A DNA stretch of 64,000 bases from an uncultured Opitutia bacterium (GTDB lineage: Bacteria > Verrucomicrobiota > Verrucomicrobiia > Opitutales > Opitutaceae): contig CAIMAQ010000041.1 of the NCBI GenBank assembly GCA_903839035.1, positions 16,732 through 80,731 of the forward strand, read 5' to 3'. The notes beneath the pieces were generated by a model, which did not search any database, was not told the DNA's origin, and worked only from the letters and a program-made list of their open reading frames with translations. The translations under genes and the position numbers were made by a program. Below, piece by piece: positions 27,279-36,045 of this stretch (within the stretch, counting starts at the first letter, position 1; every line of letters begins with the position of its first letter).

Positions 27279-28523
27279 TTGAGCGCCACCCCGGATAATC
27301 GCGCCAAGTTTCTCGCCCTGCTCCACGCGGCCGTCGAGGAAGGCACCCTCCTCAAGCTCACGCTGGGCAAGCACCGCGGCGCCGACGCCACGCTGCAGAA
27401 CCTTCTCGTGCGCCCGGTCGCGCTAAAAACCGGCTCGCACCTGGCCTTCGTCTGGCGCCACGCCACGCGCGACATCACGAAAAACCATCCGCCCGCCGGG
27501 GGTCTGGTGTTGATCGAGCCGCTCATTGGCGCCGCCTTCCTTGACGCCCACCTCTTCACCGCCACCCAAACCGCCCAGCTCGAATGCCAGCCCGACGGCT
27601 CCGCCCGCCTGCGCGTGAAGCAGTCCGCGGCCACGGCGGCGGCACCGGCGCCACATGATCGTGCCAAGGGCCACCTGATTCCCGCCACGGCGCCTTGGTT
27701 GAGTGGACTCGGCGTCACCAACAACCGCGGCCAGCCCCGCGACGGCATGGCCGACAAATTCCGCCAGATCCAGAAATTCACCGAGCTCCTCTGCCACCTC
27801 CTCATCGACGCCGGGCTCTACACCCCGTCACTCGTCCCGGGCGTGCCCCCCGTCGTCACGGCGAAGGAAGGACGACCGCTTCAGATCATCGATATGGGCT
27901 CGGGCAAAGGCTACCTCACCTTCGCGGTCGCCGCCCTCCTCGGCGACCAGACCGCGGTCCGCGGCATCGAAGCCCGCCCCGAGCTGGTGGACCTCTGCAA
28001 CCGCGTCGCCCGCGAAAACAACCTCCCCAACCTCACGTTCACCGCCGGCCAGATCGATTCTTACCAAGTCGAAACTCGAAACTCGAAACTCAAAAATCCT
28101 CCCGACGTCCTCATCGCCCTGCACGCCTGCGACACCGCCACCGATGACGCACTTGCCCAGGGCATTGCCGCCGGCGCCACGCTCATCGTCGTCTCCCCCT
28201 GCTGCCAGAAGGAGCTGCGGCCCCAGCTCACCGCCCCGCCGGTGCTCACGGACGCGCTGCGCCACGGAATTTTTCAGGAGCGCCATACGGAATTTGTCAC
28301 CGACGCCCTGCGCGCCCAACTGCTCGAGTGGGCCGGCTACCGCACCAAGGTCTTCGAGTTCATCTCCACTGAGCACACCGCCAAGAACCTGATGATTTCC
28401 GCCATCAAGGTCCGCCCGCCCGGCGAACCCGCCGCCGCCGCCCGCCTGCGTGCCTTCGCGGCCTTTTACGGCATCCACACCCAGCGTCTCGCCACCCACC
28501 TCGGGGTGAGCCTCGCCCCATGA
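27279..28523 (+). CDS. SAM-dependent methyltransferase (Methyltransf_32-like)
   Basis: A 414-aa class I methyltransferase beginning with a TTG, one base after the previous stop. The N-terminal part (about 1-150) has no clear domain. The catalytic domain has IIDMGSGKGYLTFAVAALL (about 205-223), the acidic IEARPELVDLCNRVA region, and LIALHACDTATDDAL plus VVSPCCQKELRPQL (about 273-315), which are hallmarks of the Methyltransf_32 group. The target is not known; relatives act on RNA or protein. A heptad repeat (cgaaact x3) interrupts the domain at 28070-28090 without breaking the frame. Confidence 0.85.
   Translation: MSATPDNRAKFLALLHAAVEEGTLLKLTLGKHRGADATLQNLLVRPVALKTGSHLAFVWRHATRDITKNHPPAGGLVLIEPLIGAAFLDAHLFTATQTAQLECQPDGSARLRVKQSAATAAAPAPHDRAKGHLIPATAPWLSGLGVTNNRGQPRDGMADKFRQIQKFTELLCHLLIDAGLYTPSLVPGVPPVVTAKEGRPLQIIDMGSGKGYLTFAVAALLGDQTAVRGIEARPELVDLCNRVARENNLPNLTFTAGQIDSYQVETRNSKLKNPPDVLIALHACDTATDDALAQGIAAGATLIVVSPCCQKELRPQLTAPPVLTDALRHGIFQERHTEFVTDALRAQLLEWAGYRTKVFEFISTEHTAKNLMISAIKVRPPGEPAAAARLRAFAAFYGIHTQRLATHLGVSLAP
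28070..28097. repeat. In-frame tandem heptamer array inside a gene
   Basis: Three exact copies of cgaaact (28070-28090) followed by a degenerate fourth unit caaaaat. Read on the minus strand the unit is close to the CGATTTT/CGATTCT heptads near 54.5 kb. It encodes a short Arg/Lys/Asn/Ser-rich loop in the methyltransferase. Confidence 0.75.
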
Positions 28524-28575
28524 CCTCCGGGACTCATTGTCGTTTTCACTTAATAAGTGAAAACCTTCCGATGCC

Positions 28576-29559
28576 ATGACGTGGGAAGATCTCGACTGGC
28601 CCGCCCTCGACCGGCTGCGTGCGGGGTTCCTCGAGGGAGCCCCGAATTCCGGGCCCTATTGGAAGTCCACCAGCGACCTCGCGAGCTACGACTTCACGTA
28701 TGGTGCGCGGATCGGTTGGAAATGGGACCATGTCCTGCGCGAGCTGAAGCAACGCGGCTGGTCACCCACCTCGCGTTCCGTCTTTGACTGGGGCTGCGGC
28801 AGCGGGATCGCCGCCCGGCGCGTGATTTCATTCTTCGGGGCGGATCGCTTCGACTCCCTCCTCGTCTGGGACCACTCGCCTGTCGCCGGCGACTTCGCCG
28901 TCGAGGCCGCCACCCAGGCCTTTCCGGCTTTAAACGTCGCCCAGGCCACGCCCGGATTCCAGGCGTCCGAGGAACCCGTCGGCCTGCTCATCATCAGCCA
29001 CGTGCTCAACGAGCTCCCACCCGAGGCCCTCGATGGCCTGCGCGCCCTGATCGCCCGCGCCGAGGCCGTCCTCTGGGTCGAACCCGGCACCCACGCCGTC
29101 AGCCGCTCGCTCGGGGTACTGCGGGAAGAATTCCGCCCTAACTTCACCGTGGTCGCACCCTGCACCCACCCGAACGCCTGTCCTGTCCTCGCCGCCGGCA
29201 ACAAGCGCGACTGGTGCCACCACTTCGCTCCCGCGCCCAGCGAGATTTTCGCCAATTCCGACTGGGTGAAATTCGGCCAGCGCGCCGGTATCGACCTCCG
29301 CAGCCTGCCCTATTGCTTCCTCGCGCTCGACCGGTCTCCCGCCACGGCCGCTCCGGCCGGCCTATCCCGCATCATCGGCCGGCCGGAGCACTTCAAACCG
29401 TACGCCCGCATGCTCAACTGCGATGCCACCGGCCTCGCCGAGCTCACGCTCCTCAAGCGCTCCGACCCGGCGCTCTACAAGCAGCTCGACCGAACCAAGG
29501 AGCCGCTGGTCTACCGCTGGCGCCGCGAGGGAAATTCGATACTTGGACTGGAAACTTGA
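28576..29559 (+). CDS. Rsm22/METTL17-like small-ribosomal-subunit methyltransferase
   Basis: The 327-aa protein matches the Rsm22 family of methyltransferase-like proteins that bind the small ribosomal subunit in mitochondria. SVFDWGCGSGIAARRVISFFG (about 68-88) is motif I. VLNELPPEALDGLR and AVLWVEPGTHAVSRSLGVLREEF (about 164-186) are typical of the family, as is the cysteine-bearing segment C196-x5-C202-x11-C214 and Cys247. Known members use four Cys for an Fe-S cluster; four similarly placed Cys are seen here. It precedes a small basic protein and rimO, another ribosome-modifying gene. Confidence 0.85.
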   Translation: MTWEDLDWPALDRLRAGFLEGAPNSGPYWKSTSDLASYDFTYGARIGWKWDHVLRELKQRGWSPTSRSVFDWGCGSGIAARRVISFFGADRFDSLLVWDHSPVAGDFAVEAATQAFPALNVAQATPGFQASEEPVGLLIISHVLNELPPEALDGLRALIARAEAVLWVEPGTHAVSRSLGVLREEFRPNFTVVAPCTHPNACPVLAAGNKRDWCHHFAPAPSEIFANSDWVKFGQRAGIDLRSLPYCFLALDRSPATAAPAGLSRIIGRPEHFKPYARMLNCDATGLAELTLLKRSDPALYKQLDRTKEPLVYRWRREGNSILGLET

Positions 29560-29606
29560 CTCGCCCCGCCCCGCCCGGGATGCTGTTCCTTTCACTTCAC
29601 ACCACC

Positions 29607-29708
29607 ATGGGCCAACAACTCAACAAGTACATCAAACGTAAACGTCGCGCTGCCTACCTGAAGCGCCGCAAAGCGCGCGTTAAGGCCGCCGCCCCCAAGA
29701 AGAAGTAA
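29607..29708 (+). CDS. 33-aa highly basic protein, possibly ribosome-associated
   Basis: MGQQLNKYIKRKRRAAYL is the first part of a 33-aa protein with about 14 Lys/Arg and a KAAAPKKK tail. It ends in a strong terminator 28 bp downstream, showing an independently ended transcript. A short conserved protein of this look occurs in several Verrucomicrobia as far as I recall, but I cannot confirm the family. RNA binding or a ribosomal role is suggested by charge and by flanking Rsm22-like and rimO genes. Confidence 0.7.
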   Translation: MGQQLNKYIKRKRRAAYLKRRKARVKAAAPKKK

Positions 29709-29736
29709 CCGGCTGCGACCTACTTCCGTAATTTCC

Positions 29737-29764
29737 AACCGCGGCCCTGCGCCGCGGTTTTTTT
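29737..29764 (+). terminator. Rho-independent terminator
   Basis: A perfect 9-bp stem AACCGCGGC / GCCGCGGTT with 5-nt loop (29737-29759) followed by a T run. It ends the transcript of the 33-aa basic protein just before rimO. Confidence 0.92.
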
Positions 29765-29780
29765 CTTCCCCGGTCTCACC

Positions 29781-31196
29781 ATGATCAAGGTCAGCCTCAT
29801 CTCCCTCGGTTGCGCCAAGAACCTCGTCGATAGCGAGATCATGATCGGCCACCTCCATCAGGCGGGCATGGTCGTCATTCCCGAGGCCGAGAAGGCCGAC
29901 GTCGTCATCGTCAACACCTGCTCCTTCATCGACTCGTCCAAGGAGGAGTCCATCGGCCACATCCTCGAGGTGCACCAGAACCGCGGCCTGAAGAAGCGCC
30001 GCAAGGAGCAGAAGCTCATTGTCGCCGGCTGCATGTCGCAGCGTTTTTCGAAGGACCTGTCCGGCGAGCTCGCCCACGAGGTGGACGCGTTCATCGGCCT
30101 CGACCAGATCACCAAGGTCGCCCCCATCATCGCGGGCCTCTACGCCAAGGAGCGCGGCGCCTCGTCCGTGCCGGACAACTTCGTCACGCCGCGTTCGACC
30201 TACATCCCGGACTACGACACGCCCCGCTTCCGGCTCACGCCGAAGCATTTCGCCTACATCAAGATCGCCGAGGGCTGCAACCACCCGTGCACGTTCTGCA
30301 TCATCCCGCAGATCCGCGGCCGCCACCGCAGCCGCACCGTCGAGAGCGTCGTCGCCGAGGCCCGCCAGCTCGTGAAGGAGGGCGTGAAGGAGATTAATCT
30401 CATTTCCCAGGACACGACCTTCTTCGGCATGGACACCTGGGAGCAGCGTCCGAATCCGCGCACCCCCGTCGATTCCTCGCGCGGCACCGCCCTCACCACC
30501 CTGCTCCGCCAGCTCAACGCCCTCGAGGGCGACTTCTGGATCCGCCTGCTTTACACGCACCCCGCGCACTGGAGCGACGAGCTCATCAAGACCATCGCCG
30601 AGTGCCCGAAGGTCGCCCGCTACATTGACATCCCGCTGCAGCACATCAGCGACGCCATGCTGGAACGCATGCAGCGCGAGACCAGCGGCGATTACATCCG
30701 CGACCTCATCCGCCGCATCCGCGCCGGCATTCCCGGCATCGCCGTGCGCACCACCTTCATCGTCGGCTTCCCCGGCGAAACCGAGGCCGACTTGGACGAA
30801 CTCTGCGAATTCATCCGCGAGACGAAGTTCGAGCGCCTGGGTGTGTTCCGGTACTCCCAGGAGGACGGCACCCGCGGCGCCAAGATGGAAAACCAGATTC
30901 CCGCCAAGGTGAAGGAAGCCCGCTGGCACAAGCTCATGGCCCTGCAGCAGCAAATCGCCGCCGAGGTCAGCAAGAGCCGCGTGGGCGACACCCTGAAGGT
31001 GCTCGTCGAGGAAGCCGGCGTCGCCCGCGGCGAGGCCGACGCTCCCGATATTGACGGTCGCGTCTACGTGTCGCGCGAGCTGCCCGTCGGCGAGTTCGTG
31101 GAGGTCGCCATCACCGGCTACCACGACTACGACCTGATCGCGTTGCCCAAGGGCCAGAAGCCCGCCGCGTACAAGGTCGCGAAGCAGGCGCAGTGA
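29781..31196 (+). CDS. rimO: Ribosomal protein uS12 methylthiotransferase RimO
   Basis: A radical-SAM enzyme with two 4Fe-4S clusters that methylthiolates the conserved Asp of uS12. The N-terminal UPF0004 domain has LGCAKNLVDSE (Cys11) and cysteines at NTCSF and AGCM. The radical-SAM CxxxCxxC is EGCNHPCTFC (Cys166, Cys170, Cys173), followed by PQIRGRHRSR. The TRAM domain is at the C-terminus (VEVAITGYHDYDLIA). The CAKNxVDSE signature and size (471 aa) favour RimO over MiaB. It follows the terminator of the small basic gene and converges on mpl. Confidence 0.95.
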   Translation: MIKVSLISLGCAKNLVDSEIMIGHLHQAGMVVIPEAEKADVVIVNTCSFIDSSKEESIGHILEVHQNRGLKKRRKEQKLIVAGCMSQRFSKDLSGELAHEVDAFIGLDQITKVAPIIAGLYAKERGASSVPDNFVTPRSTYIPDYDTPRFRLTPKHFAYIKIAEGCNHPCTFCIIPQIRGRHRSRTVESVVAEARQLVKEGVKEINLISQDTTFFGMDTWEQRPNPRTPVDSSRGTALTTLLRQLNALEGDFWIRLLYTHPAHWSDELIKTIAECPKVARYIDIPLQHISDAMLERMQRETSGDYIRDLIRRIRAGIPGIAVRTTFIVGFPGETEADLDELCEFIRETKFERLGVFRYSQEDGTRGAKMENQIPAKVKEARWHKLMALQQQIAAEVSKSRVGDTLKVLVEEAGVARGEADAPDIDGRVYVSRELPVGEFVEVAITGYHDYDLIALPKGQKPAAYKVAKQAQ

Positions 31197-31204
31197 GTCC
31201 GCCG

Positions 31205-31227
31205 ACCGGCCGGATCGTCCGTCCGGT
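31205..31227. terminator. Possible weak hairpin between rimO and mpl
   Basis: Arms ACCGGCCGGA and TCCGTCCGGT (9 of 10 pairs) with a TCG loop lie between the convergent genes and overlap the mpl stop. No strong T run follows, so it may be only a weak shared terminator. Confidence 0.35.
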
Positions 31228-32645
31228 TATTTCGCCGCCTCGACGAACTTCCCGATAATCCCGTCGAACGAGCCGTTGGTGAAAAAGATCACCACCTGCG
31301 GCTTGGCTTGGGGCTTGAGGACCGTCGCGGTCAGCTCGGCGAGCAGCATCGTGTTCGTGGCCGCCGTGTGCGCCTGCACGCCCTGCGTCTCGAGATGCTC
31401 CGTGACGGCCTCCACGTCGAACCGCTCGCTCTCCTTCAATTTGTCCGCCCGGCTGACCGCCCCGATGAACACCTCGTCTGCCGTGCCGAGCGCCCGAGTG
31501 AAACCCGCCTGCATGACCTTCGTCCGGGCGGTGTTGCTGCGCGGTTCAAACACCGCGGTCAGCAGCGCCTCGGGATAACGGTTCCGCAGCGAGTGCAGCG
31601 TCTCCGCCAGCGCCGTCGGGTGATGCCCGAAATCCTCGATCACCTTCAGTTGCGCGGTGTCGATCAGCAGCTCCTGCCGGCGTTTCACGCCGCGGAATTT
31701 CGTGAGTGCGGCCAACTTCAGGCGCGTGGGATCCTCGGGAAACAGCGCCAGACCCGCCGCCAGTGCGGCCATCGCGGCATTGCGGGCGTTGAACAGCCCC
31801 GGCTGGCTCCAGCTCACCTCGCCCCAGGTCCGGCCCTGCCAGACCAGCTTGAACGTGACCGTCGTACCCTTTTCGGTGAAATCCACGATGCGCAGGTCAT
31901 TCCGCTCGCCCGTGCCGACGCGCGCCGTGTGGGTCCAGCCGAGCGGGCCCAGCGCCCGGAGGTTGTCGTCGTCGCCATTCAGCAGGATCCAGCCGTTCCG
32001 GGGCACGATGCGCGTCAGGTGGCTGAATGTCCGCTGCACGTCAGCGAGGTCGCGAAAGATGTCGGCGTGGTCAAACTCTAGGTTGTTCAGCACCGCGATG
32101 TGCGGCGCGTAGTGGATGAACTTGCTCCGCTTGTCGAAGAAAGCGCTGTCGTACTCGTCGCCCTCAATCACGAACGGCGCCGCCGCCGCGCCCAGGTGGT
32201 TGCCCGACGGCGGATCCAGCGGCACGCCACCGATCAGGTAGCCCGCCTCACTGCCGTTCGCGCCCAGCAGGTAGGCCGTCAGGGCGGTGGTGGTCGTTTT
32301 GCCATGCGTGCCGGCGATGACGATGTTCCGCCGGGCCTGGAGCACGAACTCGTGCAGCATCGCCGGCAGGGAGATGAAACGGATCTTCCGGGTGTCGAGC
32401 AGCCACTCAATCTCGGGATTGCCCCGCGAAAGGGCGTTGCCGATCACGACCAGGTCGGGCGCGAGCTGCTCCAACCGCGCTGCATCATAGCCCTCGTGCA
32501 ACATGATCCCCGCCTCGGCCAGGACCGTGCTCATGGGCGGATAGACCCCGGTGTCGGAGCCCAGCACGTCATGTCCGGCCGCCCGCGCCAACAGCGCGGC
32601 GTTGCCCATGGCGGTTCCACAAATACCCATGAAGTAGAGCTTCAT
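31227..32645 (-). CDS. mpl: UDP-N-acetylmuramate:L-alanyl-gamma-D-glutamyl-meso-diaminopimelate ligase
   Basis: Peptidoglycan recycling ligase that joins a recovered tripeptide to UDP-MurNAc in the cytoplasm. The 472-aa protein starts MKLYFMGICGTAMGNAALL (MurC-like N-domain), with the ATP site IAGTHGKTTTTALTAYLL (about 112-129), the GDEYDSAFFDKRSKFIHY block distinguishing Mpl from MurC, and the C-domain DFGHHPTALAETL. The start follows from the family N-terminus; 18 extra residues upstream are basic and unlike it. Presence implies meso-DAP-type peptidoglycan. It lies downstream of a small membrane-protein gene, after that gene's terminator. Confidence 0.95.
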   Translation of the reverse strand: MKLYFMGICGTAMGNAALLARAAGHDVLGSDTGVYPPMSTVLAEAGIMLHEGYDAARLEQLAPDLVVIGNALSRGNPEIEWLLDTRKIRFISLPAMLHEFVLQARRNIVIAGTHGKTTTTALTAYLLGANGSEAGYLIGGVPLDPPSGNHLGAAAAPFVIEGDEYDSAFFDKRSKFIHYAPHIAVLNNLEFDHADIFRDLADVQRTFSHLTRIVPRNGWILLNGDDDNLRALGPLGWTHTARVGTGERNDLRIVDFTEKGTTVTFKLVWQGRTWGEVSWSQPGLFNARNAAMAALAAGLALFPEDPTRLKLAALTKFRGVKRRQELLIDTAQLKVIEDFGHHPTALAETLHSLRNRYPEALLTAVFEPRSNTARTKVMQAGFTRALGTADEVFIGAVSRADKLKESERFDVEAVTEHLETQGVQAHTAATNTMLLAELTATVLKPQAKPQVVIFFTNGSFDGIIGKFVEAAK

Positions 32646-32683
32646 CCGGGTGTTTCTGGGGCGCGGTCGCCGGCGCCGCGAAC

Positions 32684-32711
32684 AAAAAAGTCCCGCCATC
32701 CTCGGCGGGAC
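32684..32711 (-). terminator. Rho-independent terminator after small membrane protein
   Basis: On the minus strand a perfect 8-bp stem GTCCCGCC / GGCGGGAC with a 6-nt loop (32690-32711) is followed by a run of T. It lies between the small membrane-protein gene and mpl. Confidence 0.88.
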
Positions 32712-32721
32712 CTGGGCCGCC

Positions 32722-33063
32722 TCACTTCTTGTTGGCGATCGTTCCCAGCAGCGTCAGCACCTGCCGCGCCCAGTCAATCAGCACCTTGTTCAGGTAGCCG
32801 ATGAAGCAGCCCACCACCCCGCTGCAGAAGACCACGCTGCCCAAGGCAAATTTGTACCAGGCGATGGACTCCATGTCATGCGGCGTGCCGGCGACATTCA
32901 GCACATAGGTCGCACCGAGCACGAAGCCCGCCGCGGTCCACATGATCCAGTTGACCAGCGCGATGATCCGCATGCGCGCCACAATCGAGCGGGAAGCCGG
33001 GTCCAGCTCCGCTACCTGTTGCGGCATTTTCCACGGCGGAAAAGTGGGTCCCAAAAGAGCCAT
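32722..33063 (-). CDS. Small membrane protein of unknown function
   Basis: A 113-aa protein with two hydrophobic helices (about 30-52 and 68-92) and a short C-terminal segment ending IANKK. ATG at 33063 gives MALLGPTFPPWKMPQ; an upstream start at 33132 would add 23 residues of poor quality. No family is recognised. The strong terminator downstream and a normal codon pattern support a real gene. It lies 72 bp downstream of priA on the same strand. Confidence 0.7.
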   Translation of the reverse strand: MALLGPTFPPWKMPQQVAELDPASRSIVARMRIIALVNWIMWTAAGFVLGATYVLNVAGTPHDMESIAWYKFALGSVVFCSGVVGCFIGYLNKVLIDWARQVLTLLGTIANKK

Positions 33064-33135
33064 GGCGTAAGTTTGGGGCCCAGTCGTGAGGTGGCTACCG
33101 AAAACCACTACGTAAGTTTGCGCAGCCCCCACGGC

Positions 33136-35373
33136 CTACCCCAGGTTCACCGGGTCAATATCCAGCACCTGAGTGATGTCATCCGGCCAGGCAAACCCCG
33201 CCCGCAGCTTCGCCAGGTCGGGCACCACCTTCGTGACGGAATGCGTGAAATACCAGAGCTGCCAGCGGTACTCGTCCTTGATCTTTTCGATCGGCGACGG
33301 CGTCGGGCCGCGCAGTTCCACCCGGTTGCCCAGCGCCAGCTCCACCAGCTTCGCCCATTGCTCGGCGAAGAACTGCAGTTTCTCCGGGTTTTTCCCGCGG
33401 AAGAGATGGTGAATCAGGTGCCGGTACGGCGGATAATGAAAATCCTTCCGGAGTTTCAGCTCCTCCGCGGCAAACCCGGCGTAGTCGGCGTGACGCGAAT
33501 ACTGGATCGCTGACGCCTGCGGCGTGAACGTCTGCACGATCACCTCGCCCGCGCGGTCGCCGCGGCCCGCACGCCCGGCCACCTGCACGAGCAGTTGGAA
33601 GGTCCGCTCATTCGCCCGGAAATCCGGGATGTGCATCGAGATGTCGGCGTCAATCAGGCCCACCAGCGTGACATTCGGGAAGTCCAGCCCTTTCCCAATC
33701 ATCTGCGTGCCCACGAGCACGTCGATCTTGCCGGCGCGGAACTGGGCGAGCACCTCCCGAAAACGGTTCTTTTTGCCCATCGTGTCACTGTCCATCCGCT
33801 CGATCCGCGCCCGCGGCACCAGCCGCCGGACGGCCTCCTCCACCCGCTGCGTCCCCAACCCGCGCCAGCGGATCTCCGGGGCGCCGCACTTCGGGCAGCG
33901 CAACGGGGCGTTCTTCTGCACGCCGCAGAGGTGGCAGCGGAGCGTCTCATCCGCCCGGTGGTACGTCAGTGCGATGCTGCAATGCGTACACTCCTCCACG
34001 TGACCGCACTTCGTGCACAGCATCGCGGAGGAATAGCCCCGGCGGTTGATGAACAAAATCGTCTGCTCCCGGCGCTCGAGCCGCGCGTGCATTGCGTCGA
34101 CCAGTTTGCCCGACAACGACGGCAACGCCCGCTGCTTCATCGCCTCGATCCGCAGGTCCACAATGTCGATGTGCGGCAGCTTGCGGAAATCCACCCGCTC
34201 CTTCAGCTCCAGCAACTTGTACTTGCCCGCCTGCGCGTTCGCAAAACTCTCGAGCGATGGCGTCGCCGACCCGAGCAGGCAGACCGCCCGGTTGAGCTTC
34301 GCCCGCATCACCGCGACATCCCGCCCGTGATAGCGCGGGGTCTCGTCCTGCTTGTAGGCGGGCTCGTGCTCCTCATCCACGACGATCAGCCGCAGGTTCT
34401 GCACCGGGGCAAACACGGCCGACCGCGCCCCCACCACCACCCGCGCCTCGCCGGTCGCCAGGGCCAGCCAGCCGTCGAGCCGCTCGCCTTCCGACAAATG
34501 GCTGTGCCACACCACGCAGCGGTGGTCCGGCGCGATGGCCTCGAGCCGCGACCGCAGCCGGGCCACCGTCTGCGGGGTGAGCGCCACTTCGGGCACGAGG
34601 AAAATCACGCCGCCGCCCGCCGACAGCGCCTTCGCGATCGCGCGCAGGTAAACCTCCGTCTTGCCCGAGCCGGTGATGCCGTGCAGCAGCGACACCCCGA
34701 ACTTCCCGCCCGCCAGTTCGCCGTCGAGCGCCGCGATCGCAGCGGCCTGCTCGGCGTTGGGGGCGTGCGGCTGTGACGCCACCAGTTCACCGCCGGCAAA
34801 ATCATCGGTGTAGGCCACGCGTTCCACCCGGCGCGTCTCCTCGCTGAGCACGCCTCGCTTCACCAGCGCCGCCGCGACCGCCGCGGTAATGTCGAGCCGC
34901 GCCAGCACGAGGGACTTTTTTTGCGGCCGGAACTGCTGCACCAGGAACCGGTACAGCTTCGCCTGCTGCGGGGCGCGTTTCTCGATGGTCGCCAGCTCCT
35001 CCGGCGTGAGCTTGCGCACCACGGAGAGCAGCTTCTCCTGCTTCAGCCCCGCACCATTGCGCACCGCCGCCGGCAGCATCGTCTCGATGATGCTGTCGAG
35101 TCCGCAGGCGTAATAGCCCGCCATCCAGCGCGCCAGCTCCAGCAAGTCCGGCGGCAGTGCGGGAAACGGGTGGACGACCTGGGCCAGGGATTTCAGCCGC
35201 TCCACCGGAAAATCCTTCGGCGCCCCGATCTCCCCCACGATGCCCAGCCGCAGCGCGTTGAGGACCGGCACCCGCACCAGCGAGCCCATCGTAATGCCGT
35301 CGCACATCGCTTCCGGCACGCGGTAGTGCAGGAGCTTGTCAAAGCCCGCGAGTGGATGAACACCGACGATCAT
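33136..35373 (-). CDS. priA: Primosomal protein N' (replication restart helicase PriA)
   Basis: A 3'-to-5' DNA helicase that reloads the replisome at stalled forks. The 745-aa protein has the N-terminal 3'BD fold, Walker A GITGSGKTEV, Walker B DEEHE, and the paired zinc cysteines CTKCGHVEECTHC and CHLCG/CPKCG between helicase lobes, then RIERMDSDTMGKK and the MIGKGLDFPNVTLVG motif. The start MIVGVHPLAGFDKLLHY agrees with the family; upstream extensions at 35415 and 35541 are not conserved. It is divergent from the Fur-family gene. Confidence 0.96.
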   Translation of the reverse strand: MIVGVHPLAGFDKLLHYRVPEAMCDGITMGSLVRVPVLNALRLGIVGEIGAPKDFPVERLKSLAQVVHPFPALPPDLLELARWMAGYYACGLDSIIETMLPAAVRNGAGLKQEKLLSVVRKLTPEELATIEKRAPQQAKLYRFLVQQFRPQKKSLVLARLDITAAVAAALVKRGVLSEETRRVERVAYTDDFAGGELVASQPHAPNAEQAAAIAALDGELAGGKFGVSLLHGITGSGKTEVYLRAIAKALSAGGGVIFLVPEVALTPQTVARLRSRLEAIAPDHRCVVWHSHLSEGERLDGWLALATGEARVVVGARSAVFAPVQNLRLIVVDEEHEPAYKQDETPRYHGRDVAVMRAKLNRAVCLLGSATPSLESFANAQAGKYKLLELKERVDFRKLPHIDIVDLRIEAMKQRALPSLSGKLVDAMHARLERREQTILFINRRGYSSAMLCTKCGHVEECTHCSIALTYHRADETLRCHLCGVQKNAPLRCPKCGAPEIRWRGLGTQRVEEAVRRLVPRARIERMDSDTMGKKNRFREVLAQFRAGKIDVLVGTQMIGKGLDFPNVTLVGLIDADISMHIPDFRANERTFQLLVQVAGRAGRGDRAGEVIVQTFTPQASAIQYSRHADYAGFAAEELKLRKDFHYPPYRHLIHHLFRGKNPEKLQFFAEQWAKLVELALGNRVELRGPTPSPIEKIKDEYRWQLWYFTHSVTKVVPDLAKLRAGFAWPDDITQVLDIDPVNLG

Positions 35374-35570
35374 GTTCGGGAGGTGATGCCTGACGCTACC
35401 ATTCCGCGCAAGCATGAGCCGGATTTTAAACTGCGAAAAACATGAAACCCCACGAAGTCCATCGGTCGGAGCCCTTCGCGCGTTTTTTGTCCTGCGTGGT
35501 GACCCTCCGTCTCCGCCCGCCGGCCACGAACGCATTGACACCCCCCGCCCCGGTTCAAACAGTCGCCTCC

Positions 35571-36038
35571 GTGAGCATCTCCGCAGCCCGTGACAAGTTC
35601 CGACGTTTTCTGGCCCAGAAGGGCCTGCGGGTGACGAACCAGCGGCTTGCGATCTTCGACGCCGCCTTCGCCCAGAAGGATCACTTCACCGCCGAACAGC
35701 TGCTGGATTACGCCCGTGTGATCGATGACTCCGTCTCCCGCGCCACGGTCTATCGCACCCTGCCCATCATGACCGAGAGCGCCCTGCTGCGCGAAGTGGA
35801 CATCGGCTCCGGTGAGAAATTCTACCATCCCAACCGGGACGGCGGCAGCACCCAGGTCGCCCAGGTGGTCTGCCTCGACTGCGACCGTATCTTTGAGATC
35901 AGCGCGCCCTTCATGGAATGGTACGGCAACACCGTGTCCTCCAAGCTCGGCCTCACCCCCGTTTCCCAACGCCTGCAGGTCAGCGCCCGCTGCGACACCC
36001 TGCGGCTGACCGGCACGTGTCCGCGCCGCTCCTCCTGA
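35571..36038 (+). CDS. Fur-family transcriptional regulator with altered metal sites
   Basis: A 155-aa winged-helix repressor-like protein from a GTG start. The DNA-binding part is normal: [28 protein letters not shown] and recognition helix [14 protein letters not shown] (about 54-67). The dimerisation part keeps one CxxC (CLDC, 101-104), but the usual His-rich HHDHxxC segment is replaced by STQVAQVVC. The last cysteine pair is broken, since CPRRSS has one Cys (150), with Cys141 the other late Cys. It may sense metal differently or respond to another signal. A TPR gene follows after 7 bp. Confidence 0.88.
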   Translation: MSISAARDKFRRFLAQKGLRVTNQRLAIFDAAFAQKDHFTAEQLLDYARVIDDSVSRATVYRTLPIMTESALLREVDIGSGEKFYHPNRDGGSTQVAQVVCLDCDRIFEISAPFMEWYGNTVSSKLGLTPVSQRLQVSARCDTLRLTGTCPRRSS

Positions 36039-36045
36039 AGCTGTC

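Noticed and set aside
29592..31124. 510-codon minus-strand frame opposite rimO
   Set aside because: Covers the rimO radical-SAM domain; translation is Asp/Gly/Leu-rich and featureless.
35374..35570. TTGACA at 35534 as a promoter for the Fur-like gene
   Set aside because: No convincing -10 box lies at 16-18 bp; the hexamer may be chance.
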